Assembly (NCBI GenBank): GCA_039636865.1
Contig: CP144172.1
Span: forward strand, 3,038,001-3,102,000
Direction of reading: 5' to 3'
DNA from: Dermatophilaceae bacterium Sec6.4
Lineage (GTDB): Bacteria > Actinomycetota > Actinomycetes > Actinomycetales > Dermatophilaceae
DNA: 64,000 bases
Notes under the pieces: model-generated
Told to the model about the DNA's origin: nothing
The model's input: the letters and a program-made list of their open reading frames with translations, nothing else
The model's database searches: none
Shown here: positions 22,044 to 31,831 of the stretch, piece after piece
Layout: every line of letters begins with the position of its first letter
How positions within the stretch are numbered: the first letter of the stretch is position 1
Translations under genes and position numbers: made by a program

Positions 22044-23981
22044 CTACTGCGCCAACCAGGCCTCGTAGGCATCGAAGGTATAGGGCCGACCGAGGAAGTC
22101 CGCGACGAGATCAGCCGCATCTTTGCTGCCACCGGCCGCGAGTACCCGGTCGCGGTAGCGCGCTGCCACGTGCGGCTCGAAGAGATCATCTGCGTCGAAC
22201 GCACTGAACATGTCTTTGGCGATCACGAGGGACCACATGTAGGTGTAGTAGCCGGAGCTGTAACCGTCCAGGTGCCCGAACGAGCAGTGGAAATGGGTGT
22301 CCTCGATATAGGGGAACACCGAGTACGCGGTCTGGGTCTCGCGTACTGCGGCCGTCAGATCCTCGGGTCGGTGCTGGTGGATGCCGGCCGACAGCGCCGC
22401 GTAGAACATCTGGGTCCGAGCAAGGTACCCCTTACCGAAATCGTCGGCGATCCGCATCCGGTTCACCAGATCAGCGGGGATGGTGCTGCCGTCCGCGTCG
22501 ACCGCGAACCGGGCCAGCACCGCTGCGTCCCAGGCCCATTCCTCCAGCATCTGACTGGGGGCCTCGACGAAGTCCCATTCGGTGGCGACGCCGGAGAACT
22601 GAACCCACTCCTGGTGCCCGCCGACGACGTGGTGGATGAGGTGACCGAACTCGTGGAAGAACGTGGTGACCTCGGAGTGCTCCATCAGACCGCGGCTGAA
22701 GTTGCAGACCAGGACGCCCTCGGGCAGTTGCGTGTCGAGCACGCCCTCGACGAGAACGAATTGCGCCGCGTGCTTGTATTTGCCCTCCCGTGGATGCAGA
22801 TCCAGGTAGATGCGCCCGATGCGGGTGGTGCCGCGCAGCACGTCGTACGCGCGGACGTCAGGCGCCCACACCGCCGCATCGGTCACCGGCTCCCAGGTCA
22901 GTCCGAACAGCTGACCGGTCACGTCCAGCAGCCCTTGCAGCACGGACTCAAAACCGAAGAAGGTGCGCACGAGCTGCGCGTCGACGTCGTACTGCTCACG
23001 GCGCACGGTCTCGCTGTAATACGGCAGGTCATAGGCGTAGAGGTCCGTCGCGTCCGGCGCGTCCTGCCGAAGTCGGTCCAGCAGGATCTGCTTGTCCCGC
23101 TGCGCAGCATCAGCGGACGCGGTCACGATCCGCTCGATGAACTCGTTGATCGCGGCGCCATTCCGGATCATCTTGTTCTCGGCGTTCAGGTCTGACCAGT
23201 CCGCATACCCCAGAAGGCCGGCGTGCTCGGCGCGCAGCGTCAGCAGGCGTTGCAGCACCTCGTCGTTGGCTGGCCACGCAATGTTGAGTCGCTCCCGGTT
23301 CAAGGCCTTGCGGGTAGCTGCAACGCTGCAGAACGTAGCGACCGGCACGGAGTCGGGGTAGTCGGTGGTGACCGTGATCGTCCCGTCCGCCTGCACGGGG
23401 TGGCCGGCCAGCCAGTCGGTGGGCATCCCCGCCAGCTCCTGCGGCGATACCTGGATCGAGCGGGTGCCCTCGCGGATGTTGCGGCCGAATTCCTGGCTGG
23501 CGCGCAGCTCCTGCTGGGCCAGCTCACGTAGCCGGTCCCTGGTCGTGACGTCGCGGTCCACGCCCGCCCGGCGGAAGTCACGCAGCTGGCGGGTCAGCAG
23601 TCGCTGCTGCAACTCATCCAGGCCCGCGACCCCGAGACGATCGAAGATCGCGAACAGATCGCCGTCCAGACCCAGATCGGTCACGAACGCGTCGACCTGC
23701 TGCATACCGGCGTCGGCCGCCTCGCGCACCGCCATGTCCGGGTTGGTCTCGGCGTAGACAGACGTGATGGCAGCGGCAGTGGAGATCTCGATATGAACGT
23801 CGTTCCACGCCCGCAGCACTGCAACCGCATCCGCTGGAGGGTCTGATTTCAGGGCTGCCACCAGGATGCGAGCCCGTTCCAGGCGACCGCGGGACTGCTC
23901 GATGATCCACTCCAGCGCCCCGTCAGCCGTCGGCAGGGTCAAGGGAAGGAGGTGTACCGGAGTCGATGATGTCTGCGTCAC
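22044..23981 (-). CDS. M3-family zinc oligopeptidase
   Basis: Cytoplasmic metallopeptidase of the thimet/oligopeptidase A family, 645 residues, close to the usual length. The zinc site is HEFGHLIHH (HExxH) with the downstream Glu in [14 protein letters not shown]. The C-terminal [17 protein letters not shown] is the M3 substrate-binding region with conserved Tyr residues. It degrades short peptides. The ATG end overlaps nothing, but mutM begins upstream and its stop overlaps this start by four bases, so the two are coupled. Confidence 0.93.
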   Translation of the reverse strand: MTQTSSTPVHLLPLTLPTADGALEWIIEQSRGRLERARILVAALKSDPPADAVAVLRAWNDVHIEISTAAAITSVYAETNPDMAVREAADAGMQQVDAFVTDLGLDGDLFAIFDRLGVAGLDELQQRLLTRQLRDFRRAGVDRDVTTRDRLRELAQQELRASQEFGRNIREGTRSIQVSPQELAGMPTDWLAGHPVQADGTITVTTDYPDSVPVATFCSVAATRKALNRERLNIAWPANDEVLQRLLTLRAEHAGLLGYADWSDLNAENKMIRNGAAINEFIERIVTASADAAQRDKQILLDRLRQDAPDATDLYAYDLPYYSETVRREQYDVDAQLVRTFFGFESVLQGLLDVTGQLFGLTWEPVTDAAVWAPDVRAYDVLRGTTRIGRIYLDLHPREGKYKHAAQFVLVEGVLDTQLPEGVLVCNFSRGLMEHSEVTTFFHEFGHLIHHVVGGHQEWVQFSGVATEWDFVEAPSQMLEEWAWDAAVLARFAVDADGSTIPADLVNRMRIADDFGKGYLARTQMFYAALSAGIHQHRPEDLTAAVRETQTAYSVFPYIEDTHFHCSFGHLDGYSSGYYTYMWSLVIAKDMFSAFDADDLFEPHVAARYRDRVLAAGGSKDAADLVADFLGRPYTFDAYEAWLAQ

Positions 23982-24877
23982 GGTCCTAATCTACCGACGC
24001 GGTACCGCGGTCGGGGTTGGCACTGTGGGCAGCTGAACGACGACCTGTTCATGAACGACTCGCGGACCATCGTGGCCCCGCATCGCCGGCACGGCCGACC
24101 GACCCGCCCGTAGGCCTGCAGGGACCGCTCGAAATAGCCGCTGGCGCCATTGACGTTGACGTACAACGCATCGAAGCTCGTACCGCCCTGCGCCAGCGCA
24201 TTCGTCATGACCTGCGCAGCCTCATCGAGCACGAGACGCAAGGTTGCCAGCGGCAACCGGTCGGGCGCCCGCTCCCCGTGCAGCTGGGCACGCCACAAGG
24301 CTTCGTCGGCATAGATGTTGCCGATGCCCGAGACCAGCGACTGGTCCAGCAGTGCCCTCTTGAGCTGGGTACGCCGCCGCCGGATGGCCCGTGTGACGGC
24401 GCCGGCGTCGAACGAAGTTTCCAGCGGGTCGGGGGCAATGTGCGTGATCACGGACGGAACCAGCCTGACCTCACCGGATACGGCGCCCCCCATCTCATCG
24501 GGCACCAGGTCCACCAGCTGCAATCCGCCGAACGTGCGTTGATCGATGAAGCGGAGTTGCCGACCATCGTCCAGGTCGAAGATGGCGTGCGCGTGTTTCT
24601 CCCGCGGAGCATCCGCGGCTTCGACGAGCATCTGACCACTCATCCCGAGGTGGACGACCAGCGCCTGATCCTCGTGGGATCTCAGCCAGAGGTACTTTCC
24701 GCGGCGCGCTGCGTCGCGCACCTGAAAACCGGTCAACCGGGCAGCAAGATCCGCTGGCCCCGGGACGTGACGGCGGGCCACCCGCGCACCGAGTACCTGC
24801 ACCGCATCGAATCTGCGTCCGACGACATGTTCGGCCAGCCCGCGTCGGACGACCTCGACCTCGGGTAGCTCAGGCAC
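23978..24877 (-). CDS. mutM: Formamidopyrimidine-DNA glycosylase
   Basis: Base-excision repair glycosylase that removes 8-oxoguanine and formamidopyrimidines. The mature N-terminus [13 protein letters not shown] holds the catalytic Pro2 and Glu3. A C-terminal zinc finger (CRRCG...FSCPQCQ) is complete. 299 residues, normal. It follows rnc, overlapping its end by eight bases, as is usual in actinobacteria (rnc-mutM-smc region), and overlaps the peptidase gene downstream by four. Confidence 0.97.
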   Translation of the reverse strand: MPELPEVEVVRRGLAEHVVGRRFDAVQVLGARVARRHVPGPADLAARLTGFQVRDAARRGKYLWLRSHEDQALVVHLGMSGQMLVEAADAPREKHAHAIFDLDDGRQLRFIDQRTFGGLQLVDLVPDEMGGAVSGEVRLVPSVITHIAPDPLETSFDAGAVTRAIRRRRTQLKRALLDQSLVSGIGNIYADEALWRAQLHGERAPDRLPLATLRLVLDEAAQVMTNALAQGGTSFDALYVNVNGASGYFERSLQAYGRVGRPCRRCGATMVRESFMNRSSFSCPQCQPRPRYRVGRLGP

Positions 24878-25619
24878 TGCTGGTGGCGCGATCCTTCAGC
24901 CGGCCCCAGGCTTCTTCCGCGGCCAGTTGCTCGGCGGACTTCTTGTTGCGCCCCACACCGGTCCCGACCGACTCATCGCCCACAACCACCGTCGCAGTGA
25001 AAACCTTGTCGTGATCGGGCCCGTCCTCCTGGACGACGTAACGCGGCGAGGCCAACCCCGCAGCCGCGCAGATCTCCTGTAGTGAGGTCTTCCAGTCAAG
25101 CCCGGCGCCGAGCTGCGCACTCTGCTCGATTCGCGCATCCATCAGAGCGTGTATCAGCCGACCGGCAGCCTCGACCCCGCCGCACAGGTAGACAGTTCCG
25201 AATACCGACTCCATCGTGTCGGCCAGGATCGATTCCTTGTCGCGTCCGCCGCTGCTGAGCTCCCCTTTGCCCAACCACACGAACGACCCGAGATCCAACT
25301 CCCGGGCAACCGCTGCAAGCGCACGTGAATTGACCACCGCCGCACGGAACTTCGCCAGCTGACCCTCCGGCAGGTCAGGGTGCGCCCGGTAGAGGTGGTC
25401 GGTTACCACCAAGCCCAAGATGGCATCGCCAAGGAACTCTTGACGCTCGTTATGGGGTATGCCGCCGTTCTCGTACGAGTACGAGCGGTGCACAAGCCCA
25501 CGTTCCAGAAGCGTCTCGTCGACCTGGATTCCGCTGGCCTGATCGAGAATTGCAGCGAGCTCCGCGACGGGCCGGCGCGCAGCGTCGTAACTACGCGCGG
25601 ACCGTCGGGAGTTGCTCAT
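24870..25619 (-). CDS. rnc: Ribonuclease III
   Basis: Double-strand-specific RNase that processes rRNA precursors and other structured RNAs. The signature [13 protein letters not shown] holds the catalytic acidic residues, with DTMESVFG as the second set, and a double-stranded RNA-binding domain fills the last 75 residues ([14 protein letters not shown] to the end). I place the start at ATG 25619 ([12 protein letters not shown]), 249 residues. The frame stays open further upstream through rpmF, but that part has no family similarity. A possible substrate, the tmRNA precursor with its 20-bp flanking stem, is elsewhere in this window. Confidence 0.96.
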   Translation of the reverse strand: MSNSRRSARSYDAARRPVAELAAILDQASGIQVDETLLERGLVHRSYSYENGGIPHNERQEFLGDAILGLVVTDHLYRAHPDLPEGQLAKFRAAVVNSRALAAVARELDLGSFVWLGKGELSSGGRDKESILADTMESVFGTVYLCGGVEAAGRLIHALMDARIEQSAQLGAGLDWKTSLQEICAAAGLASPRYVVQEDGPDHDKVFTATVVVGDESVGTGVGRNKKSAEQLAAEEAWGRLKDRATSSA

Positions 25620-25635
25620 CGAGGCGTTGTGGTGC

Positions 25636-25830
25636 TCAGACCTGGTGCTCGGCGCGCATTGCGTCGGGGTACTGGCGACCGTTGTAGCTGCCGCAGGCCG
25701 GGCAGGCCATGTGCGACTGCTTCGGCTCACTGCACACGGGGCAGCTGGAGACCGGCACGGGCGTGGCCTTCCAGTTTGCGCGTCGGGAGCGGGTGTTGGA
25801 GCGGGACATCTTCCGCTTCGGGACAGCCAC
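25636..25830 (-). CDS. rpmF: Ribosomal protein bL32
   Basis: 64-residue basic protein of the large subunit. [21 protein letters not shown] is the standard start, and two CxxC pairs (CPVC and CPAC) form the zinc ribbon. It lies two bases after the DUF177 gene and sixteen before rnc, the classic YceD-rpmF order. Confidence 0.98.
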   Translation of the reverse strand: MAVPKRKMSRSNTRSRRANWKATPVPVSSCPVCSEPKQSHMACPACGSYNGRQYPDAMRAEHQV

Positions 25831-25831
25831 G

Positions 25832-26404
25832 TCAGTTCCTCTTCTCGTCGGTGTCGGCAGGCGCCCCGGTCAGATCGACCAGTGCTGCCCACCGTGGGTC
25901 AAGCATTTCGTGATGGTGGTTCGGGTCGTCGCGCAGGTGAGCACCGCATTCGGAGCACAATCCCGGGCAGTCTTCCTGACACACCGGTTGGAACGGCAGT
26001 GAGGGCACCACTGCATCACGCAATACGGGCTCTAGGTCGGCAAAGTCGCCGTCCAGCTCGTACTGGTCTTCCTCGTCGTCGCCCAGCTCTTCGGCGTGCG
26101 CCTCGCGGTCGGTGTGTACGAACAGCTCCTGGAAATCCACGTCCACAGGGACGTGCACCTCATCCAGGCACCGCACGCACGCACCGATCGCCGTCGCCGT
26201 GACCGATCCGGACACCAGCACGCCCTCCATCACCGAATCCAGGCGCAGATCCAGGTGGATCGGCGCCGCGGTGGGAACGCTGACGACCTCGGTACCGAAG
26301 TCTTCCGGTGCTTCGATCCTGCGTTGGAGCGACATCGTTGAGCCGGGTCGCCGACTGAGTTCCCGGGTATCCAGGATCATCGGCGAACGGGGGTCAGGAT
26401 GCAT
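25832..26404 (-). CDS. DUF177 (YceD-like) protein
   Basis: 190-residue acidic protein of the YceD/DUF177 family, linked in many bacteria to rpmF and 23S rRNA accumulation. Features are [13 protein letters not shown] near the start, the CxxC-like ACVRCLDEV, a very acidic stretch ([21 protein letters not shown]), and the C-terminal metal-type cluster [13 protein letters not shown]. It starts at ATG 26404 and is co-transcribed with rpmF and rnc. Upstream, TTGGGC and TATCGT at 18-base spacing on the minus strand (within 26405-26505) could be its promoter. Confidence 0.9.
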   Translation of the reverse strand: MHPDPRSPMILDTRELSRRPGSTMSLQRRIEAPEDFGTEVVSVPTAAPIHLDLRLDSVMEGVLVSGSVTATAIGACVRCLDEVHVPVDVDFQELFVHTDREAHAEELGDDEEDQYELDGDFADLEPVLRDAVVPSLPFQPVCQEDCPGLCSECGAHLRDDPNHHHEMLDPRWAALVDLTGAPADTDEKRN

Positions 26405-26505
26405 GATGTCGGTATCTCACGGAAGATCGAAAAAGAACGGCCTTGTCAGAGCGACCAGACCAGAGGGAGACGATACCGGCTGGTGCGCCTGTTGCCCAAA
26501 ACGAT

Positions 26506-27006
26506 CTAGCGGCCGACTGTTCGCACCCGATCCAGCAGCGGGCCCAGGACCGCCGCCGGCACCATCGCCGACACGTCTGCGCCGTACCCGGCGATCTGTC
26601 GGATCAACGAGCTGGAGTAGTGGGCGAACGCCGGATTGCCGGGCAGGAACACCGTCTCCACCCCGGTCATCTCACGGTTCATGGTCGCCATCGGCAGCTC
26701 GTAGGCGTAATCCTGCCCGCTGCGGATCCCCTTCACCAGGACACCCGCGGCCAGGTCACGACAGACGTCCACGACCAGCCGGTCCGCGACTGCCACCGAG
26801 CGCACGCCGGGCAGGTCACTCGTGGCGGACTCGATCAGGGCCACCCGTTCGGCCGGGTCGAAGGTGCCACTCTTGGCGGGGTTGTAGAGCACGGCGACGA
26901 CGACTTCGTCGAACAAGGCGGCGGCGCGGGTCACGATGTCGAGGTGGCCGACGGTGAAGGGGTCGTACGAGCCGGGACAGACACAGCGACGAGGATCGGC
27001 GGACAT
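26506..27006 (-). CDS. coaD: Phosphopantetheine adenylyltransferase
   Basis: Fourth step of coenzyme A synthesis: 4'-phosphopantetheine plus ATP to dephospho-CoA. 166 residues. The nucleotidyltransferase motif GSYDPFTVGHLDIV includes the GH pair, and VKGIRSGQDYAYE and the late LIRQIAGYG match the family. It lies ten bases after rsmD on the same strand, the common rsmD-coaD pairing. Confidence 0.97.
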   Translation of the reverse strand: MSADPRRCVCPGSYDPFTVGHLDIVTRAAALFDEVVVAVLYNPAKSGTFDPAERVALIESATSDLPGVRSVAVADRLVVDVCRDLAAGVLVKGIRSGQDYAYELPMATMNREMTGVETVFLPGNPAFAHYSSSLIRQIAGYGADVSAMVPAAVLGPLLDRVRTVGR

Positions 27007-27015
27007 TGCCGCAGG

Positions 27016-27573
27016 CTACTCGCAGAACTCGGCGAACCAGAGGGTCGTTTCGCCGTAGGCCCGTGATTCCATCGCCCGCAGCCGGTCAGGCCACGCCGGG
27101 GCGCCGGATCGGCTACTTCGTTCCAGCACCACGACTGCCTCGATCTGTAACCACCCTCCCTGCACCAATGCGGCCAGGAGTTCTGCGATCTCAGCCTGTG
27201 GAATGGCGTACGGCGGGTCGATCAGCACCAGGTGCATCGCGTGCGGCGCCACGGCATCCACGACGCTGGCGGCGGCCGCGCATCGAACGGTTGCCGGCAG
27301 AGATAATTCGGCGACGTTACGACGAATGACCGCTGCGGCGCGCGGGTCTTTCTCGACCAGCAACGCCGTGCGGGCGCCGCGGGACAACGCCTCCAGACCG
27401 AGGGCTCCGGATCCTGCGTACAGATCGAGCACCGCAGCATGCTGCAGCGCACCCAGATGTGCGAGTCGACCGAAGAGCGCCTCCCGGACCCGGTCACTCG
27501 TGGGCCTGGTGCCCTCGCCGGGCGGCGTCGCAATACGTCGGCCCCGAGCGCTGCCCGCAATGATGCGCGGCAT
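27016..27573 (-). CDS. rsmD: 16S rRNA (guanine966-N2)-methyltransferase
   Basis: SAM-dependent RNA methyltransferase, 185 residues. MPRIIAGSARGR is the family start, DLYAGSGALGLEALSRGA the SAM site and LIDPPYAIP the catalytic DPPY motif. Its ATG shares one base with the recG stop (TGATG) and coaD follows, so recG-rsmD-coaD form one coupled run. Confidence 0.95.
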   Translation of the reverse strand: MPRIIAGSARGRRIATPPGEGTRPTSDRVREALFGRLAHLGALQHAAVLDLYAGSGALGLEALSRGARTALLVEKDPRAAAVIRRNVAELSLPATVRCAAAASVVDAVAPHAMHLVLIDPPYAIPQAEIAELLAALVQGGWLQIEAVVVLERSSRSGAPAWPDRLRAMESRAYGETTLWFAEFCE

Positions 27574-29819
27574 CAGCCCCGCTCCAAAAAGGCAGCTTGT
27601 TCATCGTCGAGCCGGGTGGCGACCAGTTGAGCCAGTCCCGGGTACGCCACCAGCTGCGGGTCGGTGGCAACGAGCTCGGCCGCGTCGGCGCGGGCAAGTT
27701 CGATCAGTTCGATGTCTTTGGGGTGGGAGATCCGTAACAGTCGCAGCCCGGAGCGATGCCCGCTCTGCCGGGCACCCAGGATGTCGCCCTCGGACCGCAG
27801 CGACAGGTCCAGCTCCGCGAGCTCGAAGCCGTCAGTGGTCGCCGCGACGGCGTCCAGGCGCGCCCTGGTGTCCTCGTTGTCGGTGCCGCTGACCAGCAGG
27901 CACAGACCGCCCGCGCTTCCCCGACCCACCCGACCGCGTAGCTGATGCAGCTGCGAGATGCCGAAACGATCCGCGTCCATCACCACCATTGCTGTTGCAT
28001 TGGGCACATCCACGCCCACCTCGATCACCGTGGTACTGACCACGACGTCGATCTCGCCGCGTCCGAACGTCTGCATCACGCCTTCCTTGACATCGGCGGG
28101 CAACCGGCCGTGCAGCAGCTCGATGCGCAACCCCGCGAGCGCAGGCTCGACGCGTAGATCGGCCACCATCTGATGTACGCCGATAGCCTCCGGTCGCTGC
28201 GCTCCGACCTCTGGGACGACGTCTGCGCCGTCGGACCCGACGTCGTCCCAGAGGTCGCCTTCGGCTCGCACCGCAGCCTCATCGATGTGCCCGCTGTCGT
28301 CGCCGCCCTCGTCTCCGATACGTGCGCACACGACGTAGGCCTGGTGACCGGCGCGCACCTCTTCCGCGACGCGCTCCCAGGTGCGTTGCAACCACGCCCG
28401 ATTCGTCGCCGGGACGACGTGCGAGACGATCGGGGCACGACCGCGGGGCAACTCACGCAGCACGGAGGTGTCCATATCGCCGAAGACCGTCATCGCCACG
28501 GTCCTCGGGATAGGGGTAGCCGTCATCACCAACACGTGTGGAGTATGAGAGGCCTTGCCGCGCAGCGCATCCCGCTGCTGGACCCCGAACCGGTGCTGCT
28601 CGTCGACCACCACCAACCCCAGCTCACCGAACATCACCGTGTCCTGCAGCAAGGCGTGCGTGCCGATCACTATGCCGGCCTGCCCACCCAGGATCTCGTG
28701 CAGCACCCCGGCACGCTGCGAACGGGTCATCGACCCGGTCAGCAGCGCCACCCGAGTTCCGTGTTCGGCGCCGCCGAGCATCCCGCCGAGCGCCAGGTCA
28801 CCCAACATCGCGCTGATCGAGCGGTGGTGCTGTTGTGCGAGAACCTCCGTCGGGGCCAGCAGGGCAGCCTGTGCGCCCGCATCGACGGTGGCGAGCATCG
28901 CCCGTAGCGCGACGATGGTCTTGCCCGAGCCGACCTCACCTTGCAGGAGGCGGTGCATCGGCGTCGTACGCGCCATATCGGCGCTGATCTGCTCGCCGAC
29001 CTCCCGCTGTCCTGCGGTGAGCTCAAAGGGCAGCCGCTCGTCGAAGGCGTCCAGCAGCCCCCCAGCGCGCGGAGCCCGGGCGGTCGCCTCGGTGGCGTCG
29101 TAGGCGGCCCGCCGTTGCGCCAGTACGGTCTGGATCACCAGGGCCTCGTCGTACCGCAACCGCCGTCGGCCCCGGCCCGCTTCACCGAGGGTGCGCGGAA
29201 GATGGATGGCGCGGTAGGCCGCGACCTGGCCCGCCAGCTCATGCCGCACCCGAATCGCCGCTGGCACCGGGTCCGCAGTGTCGTCGAGCTGGTCCAGCAC
29301 CAACCGGTAGGAGCGGGTCAGCTGCATATCGGTGACCCCCTTGATCGCCCGGTACAGCGGCACCAGGCCACCGTCGTAGATCGACGCCTCACCTCCGGGG
29401 TCGAGCAGCGAGTAGTCGGGGTGGGTCAGCTGCACGCTGGCCCCGTACCGTCCGAGCTGACCGCGGAACACGCCCCGTACCCCGGGCTGCAACCGCGCCT
29501 CATGCCCGTACTTGCTGAAGAAGACCAGCTCGGCATGAGCACCGTCGGCGTCCTCGATACGCACCTGAAGCATCTCGCCGCGACGCTGGCGCATCCGGCG
29601 GGTCGTGGAGCTGACCACCGTCGCGATGAGGACGGCCTGATCGCCCATCTCGAATTCGCCGAGGTGCCCGGAGGTCGTCGCATCGATGTATCGGCGCGGC
29701 AGGAAGTCCAGGAAGTCACCGACGGTGCGGATCTGACGTTCGGTGGCGAGTTTCTTCGCGGCGGCGCCCAGGACGTCGACCAGTTTCGTGGAGCGTTCGA
29801 TACCGCTGATGGCGACCAC
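27573..29819 (-). CDS. recG: ATP-dependent DNA helicase RecG
   Basis: Branch-migration helicase that regresses stalled forks. 748 residues: a wedge/OB domain (FLPRRYIDAT, then VQLTHPDYSL), the helicase core with GEVGSGKTIVALRAM, DEQHRFGVQQRD (DExH), VMTATPIPRT and STTVIEVGVDVPNA, and the RecG-type end AQLVATRLDDEQ. A GTG start at 29819. Between VVCARIGDEGG and VHQMVADLR there is an acidic, low-conservation linker of about 45 residues whose DNA contains a 19-bp perfect inverted repeat (see the separate entry). Confidence 0.96.
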   Translation of the reverse strand: MVAISGIERSTKLVDVLGAAAKKLATERQIRTVGDFLDFLPRRYIDATTSGHLGEFEMGDQAVLIATVVSSTTRRMRQRRGEMLQVRIEDADGAHAELVFFSKYGHEARLQPGVRGVFRGQLGRYGASVQLTHPDYSLLDPGGEASIYDGGLVPLYRAIKGVTDMQLTRSYRLVLDQLDDTADPVPAAIRVRHELAGQVAAYRAIHLPRTLGEAGRGRRRLRYDEALVIQTVLAQRRAAYDATEATARAPRAGGLLDAFDERLPFELTAGQREVGEQISADMARTTPMHRLLQGEVGSGKTIVALRAMLATVDAGAQAALLAPTEVLAQQHHRSISAMLGDLALGGMLGGAEHGTRVALLTGSMTRSQRAGVLHEILGGQAGIVIGTHALLQDTVMFGELGLVVVDEQHRFGVQQRDALRGKASHTPHVLVMTATPIPRTVAMTVFGDMDTSVLRELPRGRAPIVSHVVPATNRAWLQRTWERVAEEVRAGHQAYVVCARIGDEGGDDSGHIDEAAVRAEGDLWDDVGSDGADVVPEVGAQRPEAIGVHQMVADLRVEPALAGLRIELLHGRLPADVKEGVMQTFGRGEIDVVVSTTVIEVGVDVPNATAMVVMDADRFGISQLHQLRGRVGRGSAGGLCLLVSGTDNEDTRARLDAVAATTDGFELAELDLSLRSEGDILGARQSGHRSGLRLLRISHPKDIELIELARADAAELVATDPQLVAYPGLAQLVATRLDDEQAAFLERG
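28205..28257. repeat. 19-bp perfect inverted repeat inside recG
   Basis: 28205-28223 and 28239-28257 are exact inverted copies around a 15-base loop. They encode recG residues about 521-539 (DLWDDVGSDGADVVPEV), within a variable acidic linker between helicase motifs. Confidence 0.85.
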
Positions 29820-29823
29820 GGCT

Positions 29824-31374
29824 CTACTCGCACCCCAGGTCCAGCACGACGCCCGGCCGGCGACCGGGATAGGACGTCACATCGACCTGCGGATGGCAGT
29901 CGTGCAGGTATTCACCCAACGCCTCCAGAAGGCTCTCGGGGGCCTGCGCCCCGGCGATCAACGTCACGAGTTCGATGTCGCTGGTGATGGCGGCATCCAG
30001 CACCTCACGACAACGCTGAGTCAAGCGCCCCTGGTCGTCGGAGTCGCTCGACACCACCTGTGTGCCGACCTCAGCAGCCGCCTCGTCGCAGTTCGCACAC
30101 AGCGCAACGGTGTCAGCGCAGTCGCCCTCACCGAGAACAGACAGCACTGCCAGTGCGGCGATCAGCTGCCCCGGGTGCCGACTGCTGACGAGCCTGCTGC
30201 CCGGACGGTCCGCCATCGCGGCGCTCGCCAGGGCGTGCAGCTCGGGGGTGTCGACGAGGAGGAGGCAGTCCCCGGCTCCCTCGAGTGCGTCATGCAGAGC
30301 GACCTCATCAGGCGCGAGAAGAACTGAGGCGCAGGGGTCGGCCTCGCGCACCAGATCGACCAGTCCGGGCGAGGCCAGCGCGACAACCACCGGGGACCCA
30401 GTGCTCGTCGCGGGGACGACGACCGGCTTGCCGAGGTGTTCTGCGAACCGGGTGATCTGGAATCGTTCGGGCGCCCCGGCCGCCACGGCGGCGTTGACAC
30501 CGGCGGCCAGGTCGTCGAGATGGACGTGCACGCTGCACAGATCCGCCTCACCCGCCATCACCAGGCTGTCGCCCAGCTGCGACAACACGTCGGCGAGATG
30601 CTCCAGTCGCGCCGCATCGCCGTCTCGCAGCACGAACATCAACTCGTATGCGAGGCCGTGGCCGAGGCCGGACGACTGAGCACCCTCGCCGACCGGGCAC
30701 ACGCGCCCGGGTGGGGTGAGCCAGTCAGGGACCTGCGCGCTCAGCACTGTCCCCGGCTCGCGGTGGACCACATGCTGCAGCGCGCGCAGCACGAGCCAGT
30801 AGCCGACCGCACCCGCATCGACGACCCCCGCCTCCCGCAGCACCGGCAGCTGCTCACGGGTACGGGCGACAGCGTCCTGCGCCGATTGGACCACCAGGTC
30901 CACCATGTCGACCAACGATTCGCCGCGAGCGTGCGCCGCCGCCTGCGCTGCTGCATCTGCGACCGACAACATCGTGCCTTCGACAGGGGCCCGAACGCCG
31001 TCCCGGGCTCGACGGGCGGCCTCTGCCAGCACATCGGCCACATCGACAGCACGCAGCGGCGAACCACCCAGAGCAGTGACCACATCTGCCAACCCCCGCA
31101 CGAGTTGGCTGAGGATGACACCGGAGTTACCGCGCGCCGCAAGCAGGGTGGACCGCGCAAGTACTTCGACCGAGCTGAGCAGATCGCGGGGCGCCTCCGC
31201 GGCAAGACCGTCCACGGCGAGCTCCATCGTGATGCTCATATTGGTGCCCGTGTCACGATCGGGCACCGGGAAGACATTGAGCGCATTGATGGCGTCAGCA
31301 TGCATCGACATCGCCGCACGCGTGGTGATCACCCAGCGTCGCAACGCCAAGACATCGAGCTGTTCCAGCGACAT
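29824..31374 (-). CDS. DAK2-domain protein (FakA-like)
   Basis: 516-residue protein with an N-terminal DAK2 domain: DAINALNVFPVPDRDTGTNM, with Asp residues that bind Mg-ATP, and NSGVILSQLVRG. The C-terminal half (from about residue 320) matches the second domain seen in FakA-type fatty-acid kinases and in the proteins placed before recG across Gram-positive bacteria. FakA works with a separate fatty-acid-binding DegV protein, not seen here. It ends four bases before recG. Kinase activity is inferred from the family. Confidence 0.88.
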   Translation of the reverse strand: MSLEQLDVLALRRWVITTRAAMSMHADAINALNVFPVPDRDTGTNMSITMELAVDGLAAEAPRDLLSSVEVLARSTLLAARGNSGVILSQLVRGLADVVTALGGSPLRAVDVADVLAEAARRARDGVRAPVEGTMLSVADAAAQAAAHARGESLVDMVDLVVQSAQDAVARTREQLPVLREAGVVDAGAVGYWLVLRALQHVVHREPGTVLSAQVPDWLTPPGRVCPVGEGAQSSGLGHGLAYELMFVLRDGDAARLEHLADVLSQLGDSLVMAGEADLCSVHVHLDDLAAGVNAAVAAGAPERFQITRFAEHLGKPVVVPATSTGSPVVVALASPGLVDLVREADPCASVLLAPDEVALHDALEGAGDCLLLVDTPELHALASAAMADRPGSRLVSSRHPGQLIAALAVLSVLGEGDCADTVALCANCDEAAAEVGTQVVSSDSDDQGRLTQRCREVLDAAITSDIELVTLIAGAQAPESLLEALGEYLHDCHPQVDVTSYPGRRPGVVLDLGCE

Positions 31375-31564
31375 ACGAGGTGTTTTCCTTCGGCAGCATC
31401 GGCGGGCACAGGCTGCACGCAGGCTAGCAATTTGGGATGTGCCGCGCCGCTCAGATACGATCTGGCTGTTCGCGGACCTCTACGGTCCTGCCTGCACCTC
31501 GTGCAGAGCCTGACCTGCGTTCGCATAGTGATACTTCATCTTCGAGACACCAGTAGGAGACACC

Positions 31565-31759
31565 GTGGCTGCCACGTGCGACGTCTGCGGCAAGCGACCC
31601 GGCTTTGGCCACAGCATTTCCCACTCCCACCGCCGCACCAAGCGTCGTTGGAACCCCAACATCCAGCGGGTGCGCACCATGGGTGGTGAGTCGGGCAAGA
31701 CCCCGATGCGCAAGAACGTCTGCACCTCCTGCCTCAAGGCCGGCAAGGTCGTCCGCTGA
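31565..31759 (+). CDS. rpmB: Ribosomal protein bL28
   Basis: 64-residue large-subunit protein with a GTG start and TAGGAG upstream. It begins [28 protein letters not shown] and has a second CxxC near the end (CTSCLK), so it is the zinc-binding form. It is divergent from the DAK2 gene, transcribed alone, and closed by a strong terminator. Confidence 0.98.
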   Translation: MAATCDVCGKRPGFGHSISHSHRRTKRRWNPNIQRVRTMGGESGKTPMRKNVCTSCLKAGKVVR

Positions 31760-31774
31760 CGCAGCGCCATCATC

Positions 31775-31806
31775 AGAAAAGCCGGTCCTTCGGGACCGGC
31801 TTTTCT
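31775..31806 (+). terminator. Intrinsic terminator of rpmB
   Basis: A 14-bp stem from 31775-31788 and 31793-31806 closed by a TTCG tetraloop. The stem ends in AAAA/TTTT so it can act in both directions, also for thiL reading leftward. It begins 15 bases after the rpmB stop. Confidence 0.95.
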
Positions 31807-31831
31807 GTTGTTTACAACTCCTCGAACCCGC

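Noticed and set aside
25620..25892. A 340-residue version of RNase III
   Set aside because: The first 91 codons overlap rpmF in another frame and do not resemble RNase III; ATG 25619 gives the normal length.
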